Positions 1-7,836 of a stretch of DNA of 12,606 bases are shown here, one piece after another. Both the position numbers and the translations under genes were made by a program. Where the stretch lies: assembly GCA_938029995.1 (NCBI GenBank), contig CALHGI010000518.1, positions 1 through 12,606 of the forward strand, given 5' to 3'. This DNA comes from an uncultured cyanobacterium. Lineage in GTDB: Bacteria > Cyanobacteriota > Cyanobacteriia > Phormidesmidales > Phormidesmidaceae. Positions within the stretch are counted from its first letter, which is position 1. The number at the start of each line of letters is the position of its first letter. The notes under the pieces were generated by a model. It did not search any database. It was not told the DNA's origin and was given only the letters and a program-made list of their open reading frames with translations.

Positions 1-89
1 TTGACTTTGGTGATCTAGTTGGGATTGTTGAGGGAATCAATGCTAATCAGCTGAGCTTAACAGATTTTAGTCAATTTGTTTACGTTTAA
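1..89 (+). CDS. C-terminal end of a possible RTX-type calcium-binding protein (partial)
   Basis: An open frame enters from the left edge (codons start at base 3) and stops at TAA 87-89, giving 28 residues that begin DFGDLVGIVEGIN and end SQFVYV. The other two plus frames are stopped within the first 20 bases. The acidic/aliphatic pattern followed by a short Leu/Phe-rich ending resembles the tails of haemolysin-type (RTX) calcium-binding proteins common in cyanobacteria, where the tail follows the last glycine-aspartate repeats. No nonapeptide repeat is visible in the part present, so the family is a guess; that a gene ends here is more secure and is supported by a strong hairpin just downstream. 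Confidence 0.45.
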   Translation, partial: DFGDLVGIVEGINANQLSLTDFSQFVYV

Positions 90-103
90 GCTTTCAGTTG
101 TCA

Positions 104-137
104 TGGCCAACGTCCTGATATGTCAGGATGTTGGCTA
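104..137 (+). terminator. Candidate terminator hairpin without a T-tract
   Basis: Bases 106-118 pair with 123-135 over 13 bp (one G-T wobble) around a 4-base loop TATG, and the stem can extend to 104/137. It starts 14 bases after the stop codon of the upstream gene. No run of T follows, so it is not a classical intrinsic terminator; it may act as an mRNA-end-stabilising hairpin or as one of the hairpins without a U-tract proposed for cyanobacteria. The rest of 90-243 shows no clear promoter; a TTCACA at 199-204 has no well spaced -10 partner. Confidence 0.4.
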
Positions 138-243
138 GCCACATCGAACTTGCGATGTCGCCATGCTGCGAGTGAAGTGTCTCTCCCATAAGCCCCAATT
201 CACAACCACAGGCACACGATAGCTGATAACATTTTTCAAGTTT

Positions 244-3200
244 ATGTCCACAGAAATCACAGCTATCGCCCCCCTCTCAACCGCCATGAATCACCCACCC
301 ACGTCTTCAAACTCTCGTTGGCAATTTTGGATTGATCGTGGGGGCACCTTTACCGATATTGTTGCTCGTCGTCCTGATGGTCAACTCCAAGTACATAAGC
401 TGCTCTCCGAAAATCCCGGACGCTATGCCGATGCACCGATTCAAGGGATTCGCGAGATTCTGGCTCTAAGGGATGATGAGGCCATGCCCGCGGATCAAAT
501 TGAAGTGGTGAAAATGGGCACTACGGTGGCTACCAATGCCCTGTTAGAAAAAAAAGGGGATTCCACCGTACTGCTGATTACAAAAGGATTTAAGGATGCT
601 CTGCGAATTGGCTATCAAAATCGGCCCGATATCTTTGCTCGCCACATTCAGCTGCCGGAGATGCTGTATGAACAGGTGATTGAGGTGCCAGAGCGTTACA
701 GTGCCCAGGGAGAGGAGCTGATGGCATTAGAGACCGATGGGCCATGGGTGGATGAGTTGGAGCAGGTCTTTGAGCGGGGAGTGAGGGGATGTGCGATCGC
801 ACTGCTCCACGCCTATCGCTACCCCCACCATGAACAACAGGTGGTTGCGATCGCACAGCGGATCGGCTTCACCCAAATCTCCGTCTCCCACCAAGTTAGC
901 CCCCTCATGAAACTCATCAGCCGAGGCGACACCACCGTCGTCGACGCCTACCTCTCCCCCATCCTCCGCCGCTACGTAAATCAAGTCCAATCCGCTCTTA
1001 CCCCCCTCCCCCCCCCTCTCCTTGAGGAGAGGGGGCCAGGGGGTGAGGTTCCCCGCCTGATGTTTATGCAATCCAACGGTGGCCTCACCGACGCCCATCG
1101 GTTCCAGGGCAAAGACAGCATTCTCTCCGGTCCCGCCGGTGGCATTGTGGGCGCAGTCAAAACCACCCACAACGCTGGCTTCCATAAAATCATCGGCTTC
1201 GACATGGGGGGCACCTCCACCGATGTCTCCCACTATAGGGGCAGTGCTGACGGCCACCATAACTACGAACGCACCTTCGAAACCGAAGTGGCTGGCGTCC
1301 GGCTCAGGGCACCCATGATGGCCATCCACACCGTCGCCGCAGGCGGTGGCTCCATCCTAAAATTTGACGGCGCCCGTTATCGCGTCGGGCCAGAATCCGC
1401 CGGAGCATACCCCGGCCCCACCTGCTACCGCCAAGGGGGGCCACTCACCGTCACCGACTGCAACGTCATGCTAGGCAAACTACAGCCCCAGTTCTTCCCC
1501 ATAGTATTTGGCCCCAACGGCGATTTGCCCCTAGATCAAACTGTTGTCATGGCCAAGTTTCAAAGCTTGGCCCAACAGATAAAACAAGAAACCAAAACAC
1601 CCCAAACCCCCGAAGAAGTCGCCGCCGGGTTTCTCGCCATTGCCATCGAAAAAATGGCCAGTGCCATCAAAAAAATCTCCATTCAGCGAGGCTATGACGT
1701 CAGCGAGTATATCCTCTGTAGCTTCGGTGGAGCCGGGGGGCAACATGCCTGCCTCATTGCCGAAGCCTTGGGCATGGAACAAATCTTTCTCCATCCCTTT
1801 GCTGGCGTATTATCCGCCTATGGCATTGGTCTAGCCGATCTGCGCATCCTCAAAGACCAAGCCATGGAAACCATCCTTTCACCAGACACCCTACCGTCCC
1901 TAACGCAAACACTATCCGCCCTCGCCCTCTCTAGCGAGCAAGAAATGATTAACCAGGGTATCGTCCCTGAAAAAATTACGACCCTACAAAAGGTTCACCT
2001 GCGCTATGTCGGCACCGACTCCGCCCTCATGGTGGCCTTTGGCACCCCCGCTGAGATGACGGATCAATTCACCCAAGCCCACAAGCAGCGCTACGGATTT
2101 ACCATGGCCCACAAAGCCCTGATGGTAGAAGCAGTTTCCGTCGAAACCATTGGACAAACCAACCCCATTGCCGAACCCTCCATTTCCCAGATACGCACCA
2201 CTCCCCTCACCGCCATCAACACAGTCCCCATCTACACAAAAGGACAATGGCATAACAGCCCCGTTTATCAACGGACCGATCTCCTCCCCCATGACACCAT
2301 TCAAGGGCCCGCTCTAATTATTGAACCAACGGGCACGAATATCATTGAGCCTGGCTGGTGTGCCCAACTTAACCAACAAAATCACCTAATTCTCACATAC
2401 CAAGCCCCATCACAAGCCTTAGCCAGTCAATCATCAACCGCGACATCAGCCCCAAACCATACCCAACCAAACCCGGTCAAACTAGAAATCTTCAATAATC
2501 TCTTCCGCTCTGCCGCAGAGGAAATGGGCATTACCCTACAAAACACTAGCTACTCCGTCAACATCAAAGAACGGCTAGACTTTTCCTGCGCCATTTTTGA
2601 TCACCAAGGACAGCTAGTAGCCAATGCCCCCCATATTCCAGTACACCTAGGCTCCATGGGTGAAAGTGTTGCCAGCCTCATTCAAGCCCAGGGCACCACC
2701 CTTCAACCCGGCGATGTTTATGCCTCCAACAATCCCTACAACGGCGGCACCCATCTGCCCGACATTACGGTCATCACCCCCATCTTTATGCAGCCAGAAT
2801 TAAGGGGCAGTGCCCCCCTCTTCTACGTTGCCTCCCGAGGTCACCATGCCGACATCGGAGGCATCACCCCCGGCTCCATGCCCCCCTACAGCACCACCAT
2901 TGAGCAAGAAGGTATCCTAATTGATAATTTCCGACTGGTGAAACAAGGAGAATTTCGCGAAACCGCCATCACAAAACTGTTGCAGTCTGGCCCCTATCCC
3001 GTCCGTAACCTGGCTCAAAATCTAGCCGATCTCCAGGCCCAGATTGCCGCCAACGAGCGCGGCATGCAAGAACTGCAACGCATGGTGGCCCATTATGGCC
3101 TAGACCAGGTACAGGCCTATATGCACCATGTACAAAACAATGCCGCCGAGGCCGTTCGTCGGGTTATTGATGTACTCTCAAATGGCGAGTTTACCTACAC

Positions 3201-4011
3201 CACTGACCAGGGCACCCACATCCACCTCACCATCACCATTCATCCGGAAAAACGCTCCGCCTGCATTGATTTCACCGGCACATCTCCCCAACAAAACAAT
3301 AATTTCAACGCCCCCCTAGCCGTGTGCAAAGCCGCTGTTCTCTACGTCTTCCGCACCCTAGTGGAGGACGATATACCGCTGAATGCAGGCTGTCTCCAAC
3401 CCCTAGACATTATTGTCCCGGAGGGCTGTCTGCTCAACCCCCACTACCCCGCCGCTGTGGTAGCAGGGAATGTGGAAACATCCCAGGCAGTGACCAATGC
3501 TCTCTACGGAGCCCTAGGCACCATGGCCGCCAGTCAAGGCACCATGAATAACGTCACCTTTGGTAATGACCAATATCAATATTACGAGACGATCTGTGGG
3601 GGATCTGGAGCAGGGCCAGGGTTCCCTGGCACCGATGCGGTACAAACCCACATGACAAACTCTCGCCTCACCGATCCCGAGGTTCTCGAATGGAGATTTC
3701 CAGTCTTAGTTGATAATTTTGCCATCCGTCCCCATAGCGGCGGCAGCGGAACATATGCAGGGGGCAACGGCGTAGTACGGCATATTCGTTTCCGTGAAGC
3801 GATGACCGCCGCCATTATTTCCGGCCATCGCCAGGTAGCCCCCTTTGGCTTACACCAGGGCTCACCGGGTCAGTGCGGCCATAATATGATTCAGCGAGCC
3901 CATGGCACCACTGAAAGCATCGGCGGCAATGCGGAGGTGACCATGGGAGTCGATGATGTTTTCATTATTGCTACACCGGGTGGTGGTGGGTTTGGCCCCA
4001 TCGGGAATTAG
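244..4011 (+). CDS. 5-oxoprolinase / hydantoinase family protein (HyuA-HyuB fusion)
   Basis: Predicted to be an ATP-dependent cytoplasmic amidohydrolase that opens 5-oxo-L-proline to glutamate, returning the pyroglutamate formed from glutamine or glutathione turnover. At 1255 residues it has the full fused architecture. HyuA half: phosphate-binding DRGGTFTD at residues 31-38, GTTVATN at 92-98, [10 protein letters not shown] at 318-327, and EVAGVR from 348 followed by H362 and AAGGGS at 365-370. A variable linker follows near 720-742. HyuB half from about 745: [12 protein letters not shown] at 829-840, GHHADIGG with H867, H868 and D870, TSQAVTN from about 1079, and a Gly-rich C-terminus ending GGGGFG. 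Substrate specificity within this family (oxoproline, hydantoins) cannot be read from sequence; the fusion favours oxoprolinase. Residues 253-270 look like a repeat-encoded insertion. The start is uncertain: neither ATG 244 nor in-frame ATG 286 (M15) has a Shine-Dalgarno, and the first 25 residues are low-complexity, so M15 is possible. Confidence 0.93.
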   Translation: MSTEITAIAPLSTAMNHPPTSSNSRWQFWIDRGGTFTDIVARRPDGQLQVHKLLSENPGRYADAPIQGIREILALRDDEAMPADQIEVVKMGTTVATNALLEKKGDSTVLLITKGFKDALRIGYQNRPDIFARHIQLPEMLYEQVIEVPERYSAQGEELMALETDGPWVDELEQVFERGVRGCAIALLHAYRYPHHEQQVVAIAQRIGFTQISVSHQVSPLMKLISRGDTTVVDAYLSPILRRYVNQVQSALTPLPPPLLEERGPGGEVPRLMFMQSNGGLTDAHRFQGKDSILSGPAGGIVGAVKTTHNAGFHKIIGFDMGGTSTDVSHYRGSADGHHNYERTFETEVAGVRLRAPMMAIHTVAAGGGSILKFDGARYRVGPESAGAYPGPTCYRQGGPLTVTDCNVMLGKLQPQFFPIVFGPNGDLPLDQTVVMAKFQSLAQQIKQETKTPQTPEEVAAGFLAIAIEKMASAIKKISIQRGYDVSEYILCSFGGAGGQHACLIAEALGMEQIFLHPFAGVLSAYGIGLADLRILKDQAMETILSPDTLPSLTQTLSALALSSEQEMINQGIVPEKITTLQKVHLRYVGTDSALMVAFGTPAEMTDQFTQAHKQRYGFTMAHKALMVEAVSVETIGQTNPIAEPSISQIRTTPLTAINTVPIYTKGQWHNSPVYQRTDLLPHDTIQGPALIIEPTGTNIIEPGWCAQLNQQNHLILTYQAPSQALASQSSTATSAPNHTQPNPVKLEIFNNLFRSAAEEMGITLQNTSYSVNIKERLDFSCAIFDHQGQLVANAPHIPVHLGSMGESVASLIQAQGTTLQPGDVYASNNPYNGGTHLPDITVITPIFMQPELRGSAPLFYVASRGHHADIGGITPGSMPPYSTTIEQEGILIDNFRLVKQGEFRETAITKLLQSGPYPVRNLAQNLADLQAQIAANERGMQELQRMVAHYGLDQVQAYMHHVQNNAAEAVRRVIDVLSNGEFTYTTDQGTHIHLTITIHPEKRSACIDFTGTSPQQNNNFNAPLAVCKAAVLYVFRTLVEDDIPLNAGCLQPLDIIVPEGCLLNPHYPAAVVAGNVETSQAVTNALYGALGTMAASQGTMNNVTFGNDQYQYYETICGGSGAGPGFPGTDAVQTHMTNSRLTDPEVLEWRFPVLVDNFAIRPHSGGSGTYAGGNGVVRHIRFREAMTAAIISGHRQVAPFGLHQGSPGQCGHNMIQRAHGTTESIGGNAEVTMGVDDVFIIATPGGGGFGPIGN
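793..854 (+). repeat. Two HIP1 octamers (GCGATCGC) inside the oxoprolinase gene
   Basis: GCGATCGC occurs at 793-800 and again at 847-854. This octamer is the highly iterated palindrome (HIP1) that is strongly over-represented in many cyanobacterial genomes, so it serves as a lineage marker here. Both copies are translated as ordinary codons of the HyuA half. Confidence 0.85.
996..1048 (+). repeat. Palindromic dispersed-type repeat inserted in frame in a coding sequence
   Basis: An inner 10-bp perfect stem pairs 1012-1021 with 1026-1035 around loop TTGA. An outer stem pairs 996-1005 with 1039-1048 over 10 bp including two G-T wobbles. The top strand carries C6-T-C9 at 1001-1016. It is read through in frame as [18 protein letters not shown] (residues 253-270), between a conserved-looking RRYVNQV helix and [10 protein letters not shown], which in relatives are, as I recall, joined by only a few residues. 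C-rich palindromes with this core (CCCCTCTCC..GGAGAGGGG..GGGGTGAGG) recur in cyanobacterial genomes, again from memory. Pairing is seen directly; mobility is inferred. Confidence 0.75.
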
Positions 4012-4080
4012 CTTTGGCAACGTTGAAGCATATGGGTGACTTGGAATATCAGATAGGCATTGCTGAGCCCCGGATCGCTT

Positions 4081-4086
4081 AGGAGA
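4081..4086 (+). promoter_or_regulatory. Ribosome binding site that decides the start of the next gene
   Basis: AGGAGA at 4081-4086 is a strong Shine-Dalgarno. It lies 7 bases before ATG 4094 (good spacing) but only 1 base before ATG 4088 (too close). The second ATG is therefore the more likely start, shortening the protein by two residues. Confidence 0.65.
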
Positions 4087-4093
4087 GATGAGC

Positions 4094-4750
4094 ATGGAAG
4101 GTTGGATTATTCTCTTATTTATTGTTCTGTTTGCAACGGCCATCGTCGTCAGCATTGTCCTTGACCGCAAACGGACTAACGCGATTAAGCAACTAGCCAA
4201 TACCATGGGGTTCGACTATCGAGAACAGCCCCAGACCTATCTGCCTAATACCATTTGGCAATTTGACCTTTTCAATAAAGGACGAAGGCGGAGACTGCAA
4301 AACCTGATCCAAGGCACCCAGAGCAATGCTACGGTCTCCATCGGAGAATATAGATACACCACCGGTAGTCACAAAAATAGACACACCCATAGTCAAACGG
4401 TTGTTGTTATAGAATCGGATCAGCTAAATCTGCCCAGTTTTTTGTTGACACCTGAAAACGTCTTTCATAAAATTGGCAACATGTTTGGCTACAAAGACAT
4501 CGACTTTGACTCCCATCCAGAATTTTCCCACCAATATTTGCTCAGAGGTTCCGACGAAGCTAGTGTTCGAGATCTCTTTCATGAAGGTGTTTTAAACGTT
4601 TACCAACGGCGCAAAGGTATCTCAACCGAAGGCTTTGGGCCGGTATTAATTTATTACAAAAAGGGCCGCCGTCTCAATCCTAATGATTGGCAAGAAATGT
4701 TGAACAAAGCGATGGAAGCCTACGAACAGTTTAGCCAACAATATTATTAA
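4094..4750 (+). CDS. Conserved-looking membrane-anchored protein of unknown function
   Basis: I do not recognise a named family. The 218-residue product has one N-terminal hydrophobic segment at about residues 5-23 followed by DRKR, so it is predicted to be a single-pass membrane protein with the C-terminal bulk in the cytoplasm by the positive-inside rule. The soluble part contains LANTMGFDYREQP, a basic patch GRRRR, a His-rich stretch around SHKNRHTHSQTVVV, then FGYKDIDFDSHPEFSHQYLLRG and a helical end. It has no cysteine. The alternating beta-like pattern (YRYTTGSH..., TVVVIES, VLIYYKKG) suggests a compact alpha/beta domain. It starts 82 bases after the oxoprolinase stop on the same strand and could be co-transcribed; no terminator is visible between them. 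An alternative start is ATG 4088. A real gene is very likely because of the strong RBS and coherent composition; its function is unknown. Confidence 0.8.
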   Translation: MEGWIILLFIVLFATAIVVSIVLDRKRTNAIKQLANTMGFDYREQPQTYLPNTIWQFDLFNKGRRRRLQNLIQGTQSNATVSIGEYRYTTGSHKNRHTHSQTVVVIESDQLNLPSFLLTPENVFHKIGNMFGYKDIDFDSHPEFSHQYLLRGSDEASVRDLFHEGVLNVYQRRKGISTEGFGPVLIYYKKGRRLNPNDWQEMLNKAMEAYEQFSQQYY

Positions 4751-4802
4751 TCTTCGCTTTGTTCTCACAGAGGGAATCAATAGTCGCTTGATATGGGTAA
4801 AC

Positions 4803-4971
4803 AGCGAAGGGAACCCATCACATAGGTGAGGAGCAGTCACACATGTGAACTAGCCGAGTGCTGAGCGTAGTAGTCAGCCAGAGCATGGCCTTAGAGCCCA
4901 GGGGACTAATGGAGGAGTAGACTTGGCACTCTTAATCATTAGTTCGTTTGTATTAAACTCATCCCTTCGCT
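4803..4971 (+). other. Candidate structured RNA or 5' leader element
   Basis: Bases 4803-4812 (AGCGAAGGGA) are the perfect reverse complement of 4962-4971 and could close a domain of about 170 nt. Inside, compatible helices can be drawn: 4818-4823 with 4843-4848, containing 4826-4829 with 4837-4840; 4856-4864 with 4923-4931 (9 bp, two wobbles); and 4932-4936 with 4952-4956. A competing hairpin 4860-4864/4874-4878 exists. There is no protein-coding frame of note here. I do not recognise an RNA family (it is not a tRNA and has no domain V-like group II intron hairpin). The right arm overlaps a candidate -10 box, so a DNA-level role is equally possible. Confidence 0.25.
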
Positions 4972-4976
4972 ATGAT
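4948..4976 (+). promoter_or_regulatory. Candidate sigma70-type promoter for the helicase gene
   Basis: TTGTAT at 4948-4953 and TATGAT at 4971-4976 are separated by 17 bases. The -10 matches TATAAT at five of six positions, the -35 at three of six. Transcription would begin near 4983, about 20 bases before the helicase ATG. The match is moderate and untested. Confidence 0.4.
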
Positions 4977-4990
4977 AAGGACGTACCCTG

Positions 4991-5011
4991 ATGCCTCGTT
5001 CGGATGGATAG
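4991..5011 (+). CDS. Possible 6-codon upstream ORF overlapping the helicase start
   Basis: ATG 4991 is followed by five codons and TAG at 5009-5011 (MPRSDG). AAGGA at 4977-4981 lies 9 bases upstream, which suits this ATG and not the helicase ATG at 5004. The stop falls 5 bases past the start of the helicase codon, the arrangement expected for termination-reinitiation. If the promoter at 4948-4976 is the one used, AAGGA would fall outside the transcript, so both readings cannot be fully right. Confidence 0.2.
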   Translation: MPRSDG

Positions 5012-6326
5012 CGCGACCACGAGTCCAGACACGATTCCAGAAATATTGCCAGGGATTGAACTGAGCGAGGAGCAATGGGAAGCATTGCAGGCAATTGAGG
5101 AATTTTTACAGAGTCCGAGCAAGCTGTATTTGATGACGGGTTATGCGGGGACGGGGAAAACCACGTTGCTCCAGGCCCTGGTTACCCATTTAAGAGACCA
5201 AGGCTGCGACTGGCCCATTGCCCTCACCGCCTTTAGCAATAAAGCCACCAAGGTGCTGAAAACCATGGCGACCCAGTGGGACCTGAAGCAAGTGGAGTCG
5301 GTCACCTGCTGTCGGCTACTGGGTTTGAAGCCGGTGATCGATACGGGCAGCGGTGAACAAATCTTTAAGTCGGTGAGCGACCAGCATAATCAGGTGCCGG
5401 ACTATCGCCTGGTGATTGTGGACGAGTGCTCCATGATTAATCAGGAGATGTGGAAACTGCTGGTGGAGGCAATTTCTCGATTAGATATTCCCACCCAGAT
5501 GTTATTTGTTGGGGACCCGGCCCAGCTGCCACCGGTCAATGAAACCGAGTCCTGCTGCTTTAATCAGATTATGCATCAGTCGTCCCTCTCCCAGGTGATT
5601 CGCTATGGCGGGGCCATTGGGCTGGTGGCGGATGATATTCGACGCAATATTGAACGACAGTTGCTACCCAGGTATGAGAGTGATGTGAGTGAAGACCGCA
5701 CAGAAGGTTTTTTTGTCCTGCCCAAGGCCCCTTGGCGTGACGTTCTCATCCGCGCCTTCACCTGCGAAAAATATAAGGCCGACCCTAACTATGTTCGAGT
5801 ACTGGCTTACACCAATAACCGTGTCAAAGTGCTAAATCGGATGATTCGCCGGGCTATCTATGGCGATGACCTAGCACAGTTCGTACCTGGGGAAAGGCTG
5901 ATTGCCAACAATCCTTGCCTGGAAGAAGGAGGGATTATTCTCCAAACTTCGGAAGAGTGTGAGGTATTGGAAATCAAACCGGGGAAAGTAGAAGGCATGC
6001 CCGTGTGGCAACTTGTTGTTTATACGGAAGAGGGAAAATTTCAAGATCTAACGGTCCTACAGGAAGTTAGCATCCCTGACTATGAAAGACGATCACGGGA
6101 CTACGCCACCAACAAACAGTGGGAGATTTTTTGGGAATTTCGGCAACAGTTTCATGATTTAAACTACGCCTATAGTCTAACGGTGCATAAAAGCCAGGGC
6201 TCCACCTTTCAGGATGTGTTTGTGGATCTGCCGGATCTAATGCGAAATTCTAAGGTGATTGAGCGCAATCAACTTTGTTATGTGGCGTTTACGCGGGCAG
6301 CGAAACGCGTGTTTATCTATCAGTAA
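5004..6326 (+). CDS. SF1B DNA helicase, RecD/Dda-like (AAA family ATPase)
   Basis: A 440-residue ATP-dependent helicase predicted to unwind DNA 5' to 3' in repair, recombination or replication restart. Motifs in order: LSEEQWEAL (Q-motif-like region, about 20-28), Walker A GYAGTGKT at 46-53, Walker B VIVDECS with D140 and E141, motif III GDPAQLPP at 170-177, TVHKSQGST at 393-401 (UvrD/RecD-type C-terminal domain), and motif VI YVAFTRA at 426-432 with the arginine finger R431. Its size is close to phage T4 Dda (439 residues), and it lacks the long N-terminal extension of RecD2. No RecB/RecC partner or phage gene is nearby. The frame is closed by a TGA at 4989 and ATG 5004 is the only start before residue 44, yet it has no good Shine-Dalgarno; a 6-codon frame starting at 4991 overlaps it and may couple translation. 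The exact subfamily is uncertain. Confidence 0.92.
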   Translation: MDSATTSPDTIPEILPGIELSEEQWEALQAIEEFLQSPSKLYLMTGYAGTGKTTLLQALVTHLRDQGCDWPIALTAFSNKATKVLKTMATQWDLKQVESVTCCRLLGLKPVIDTGSGEQIFKSVSDQHNQVPDYRLVIVDECSMINQEMWKLLVEAISRLDIPTQMLFVGDPAQLPPVNETESCCFNQIMHQSSLSQVIRYGGAIGLVADDIRRNIERQLLPRYESDVSEDRTEGFFVLPKAPWRDVLIRAFTCEKYKADPNYVRVLAYTNNRVKVLNRMIRRAIYGDDLAQFVPGERLIANNPCLEEGGIILQTSEECEVLEIKPGKVEGMPVWQLVVYTEEGKFQDLTVLQEVSIPDYERRSRDYATNKQWEIFWEFRQQFHDLNYAYSLTVHKSQGSTFQDVFVDLPDLMRNSKVIERNQLCYVAFTRAAKRVFIYQ

Positions 6327-6568
6327 CGGCCCATGGCTTAGGGTTGTTCATAGATACAAACTTCTGGGTTAATGGGATTATTCATCGTCCCTGTCTTTCG
6401 ACGCGGGTCGTACTAGGGGACAGCGGTGGGTGCATCCAGCTTGAGTAGATTTCACAGTGGCCTCGAACAGGGTCAAAAGCCACCATTCTCAGGGGGCTCA
6501 GTATTGTCGAGCATTCATTGCTCAACACAGTACCGCGACTCATTGAGCATCCGTGCATAGCGGTCAGG
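6327..6568. other. Spacer between convergent genes, nothing recognised
   Basis: This separates the helicase (plus) from the hydrolase (minus), so terminators for both are expected. Only weak hairpins are visible, for example 6509-6513 with 6519-6523 (GAGCA, loop TTCAT) and 6399-6402 with 6407-6410, none followed by a T-run on either strand. No tRNA, convincing ORF or repeat was seen. Confidence 0.5.
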
Positions 6569-7399
6569 CTATGGCTTTAGCCAATGTCCTAAAAATTCTG
6601 CGATCGCATCCGCCTCATAGCTAGGCAGCTCATCATTCCCAGGTAATACCTTCACCGTAGCCCTAGGGGCCGCCATCGTAAACGTCTGAGTCAACTGACG
6701 GCTAGTCTCCCCGGCCCCTTCCCCTTGCAGAGCCACCATAGCCATGGGCAACCCAGCCAATTGGGTCCCCACAATTTCCGGTTCTAAATCCTTACGACGC
6801 CGCTGAAACAACAAACGACAGGCCGCAGGATAACGCTTCAATAGCTGCCGCAGATGGTTATTTTTCCACCAGGCCGTAGGATGCCCAGGCCTAGGCTGCC
6901 GCGCAAACGGTTTCAATAGGGACAACCACAGCCCTGCCAAAGGATTCGCCAGCCACCGTGCCTTGCGCCAACGCTGGGGATCATAGGTCAACCCCTCCGG
7001 CTCTAACACACAGACAGCCTTAACCTGCTCTGGATACCGCAGGGCATAGCGAGTCGCCACCCAGGCCCCCAGGGAATGCCCCACTAAAACAACGGAATCT
7101 ACCCGCAGGGAGGCCAATAACTCAGCCAGGGTATTCACCTGCATCGCAATGGAATAAGCAGATTTATCCTTCAGCCGTTGGGATTCGCCAAAACCAATCA
7201 GATCAGGCGCAACACAATGATAATGATGCCCCAGTCGCACCAGCACATCGCTCCACTGGTCGCCGTCATGCCATGACCCATGGAGAAAAACCACGGTTTG
7301 TCCTCGACCCACCTCTCGCCAAAACATCTGGCCGCGCTTAAACTTACGACGCAGATTGCGAACGGGCAGGCTGATATCAGGCCAAAACAGTGGCTCCAT
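6569..7399 (-). CDS. Alpha/beta-hydrolase-fold protein with atypical catalytic triad
   Basis: A 276-residue single-domain alpha/beta hydrolase, probably cytoplasmic (no signal peptide). Visible landmarks: VVFLHG with H40-G41 forming the oxyanion region, CVAPDLIGFGES at about 62-73, and the nucleophile elbow GHSLG with S109. Near the C-terminus, where the family normally has G-x-G-H with the catalytic histidine, this protein reads VLPGNDELPS (251-260), and no histidine lies there; the only one nearby is H272. The acid is also unclear (LQGEGAGE). It may be catalytically altered or may use a different histidine. The start ATG 7399 is preceded by AGGA with 8-base spacing and overlaps the end of the Nudix gene by 23 bp, so the two are almost certainly co-translated. 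Its substrate cannot be predicted; epoxide hydrolase, haloperoxidase or esterase labels would be guesses. TAG stop at 6569-6571. Confidence 0.88.
   Translation of the reverse strand: MEPLFWPDISLPVRNLRRKFKRGQMFWREVGRGQTVVFLHGSWHDGDQWSDVLVRLGHHYHCVAPDLIGFGESQRLKDKSAYSIAMQVNTLAELLASLRVDSVVLVGHSLGAWVATRYALRYPEQVKAVCVLEPEGLTYDPQRWRKARWLANPLAGLWLSLLKPFARQPRPGHPTAWWKNNHLRQLLKRYPAACRLLFQRRRKDLEPEIVGTQLAGLPMAMVALQGEGAGETSRQLTQTFTMAAPRATVKVLPGNDELPSYEADAIAEFLGHWLKP
6600..6607 (+). repeat. HIP1 octamer GCGATCGC
   Basis: A third copy of the cyanobacterial HIP1 palindrome, near the 3' end of the alpha/beta-hydrolase gene. Confidence 0.8.
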
Positions 7400-7832
7400 T
7401 AAAATAGTCCTGTAGCTGCTGATCGTGATCGTGGGCTAGGTTACCACGGGGAATGGTATCCACAGCAAAAGCCTCAATTCTCATGACCTCAGCTTTATCG
7501 CGAATACAGAAGTTACCATCCACATAAGCTTCAAGGGCAACGCAGGTGGAGTGAAACCGAGGGTCCCGCTCTGGGGCAGAATACACACCCACCAACCGAC
7601 CCAGATTGAGTAAATCTAGGCCGGTTTCTTCCAACAGCTCTCGCCTAGCAGACGTGGCAATATCCTCCCCCCAGTCAACCAAGCCACCCGGTAAACCCCA
7701 ACGACCGCTATCACGGCGCTGGATCAATACAATCCGCCCATCCGGCAGAATCGGGATCACACTCGTTCCCACTAAAGGTCGTCGTAAAAGTAACCCCAAG
7801 AGGGTTCGGACCGGTCGCCAAAATTGTGGCAT
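7377..7832 (-). CDS. Nudix hydrolase
   Basis: A 151-residue enzyme predicted to hydrolyse a nucleoside diphosphate linked to another moiety, using divalent metal. A complete Nudix box matching GX5EX7REUXEEXGU lies at residues 50-72 (G50, E56, R64-E65, E68-E69, G71), preceded by the usual IQRRDSGRWGLPGG strand-loop at 37-50. The basic, hydrophobic N-terminus (about 1-20) is short and not convincing as a membrane segment. The substrate is not readable: NADH, ADP-ribose, dinucleoside polyphosphates and oxidised nucleotides are all possible in this size range. The start ATG 7832 is 4 bases after the peroxiredoxin stop with no clear Shine-Dalgarno, suggesting translation coupled to the gene before it. 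The TGA stop at 7377-7379 lies inside the next gene. Confidence 0.93.
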   Translation of the reverse strand: MPQFWRPVRTLLGLLLRRPLVGTSVIPILPDGRIVLIQRRDSGRWGLPGGLVDWGEDIATSARRELLEETGLDLLNLGRLVGVYSAPERDPRFHSTCVALEAYVDGNFCIRDKAEVMRIEAFAVDTIPRGNLAHDHDQQLQDYFNGATVLA

Positions 7833-7836
7833 GGAA

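Noticed and set aside
29..40. 12-base match GAGGGAATCAAT shared with about 4770-4781
   Set aside because: Short, lies in one coding and one non-coding context, and no flanking similarity extends it; probably chance.
727..1329. 200-codon minus-strand frame opposite the oxoprolinase gene
   Set aside because: Low-complexity Gly/Val/Asp-rich translation lying under the conserved HyuA motifs; a shadow frame.
4751..5003. Group II intron remnant
   Set aside because: No domain V-like hairpin, no reverse transcriptase fragment and no intron boundary sequence is visible.
6448..6490. tRNA-like GTTCGAG on the minus strand
   Set aside because: The flanking bases do not form a 5-bp T-stem, and no acceptor or anticodon arm can be drawn.
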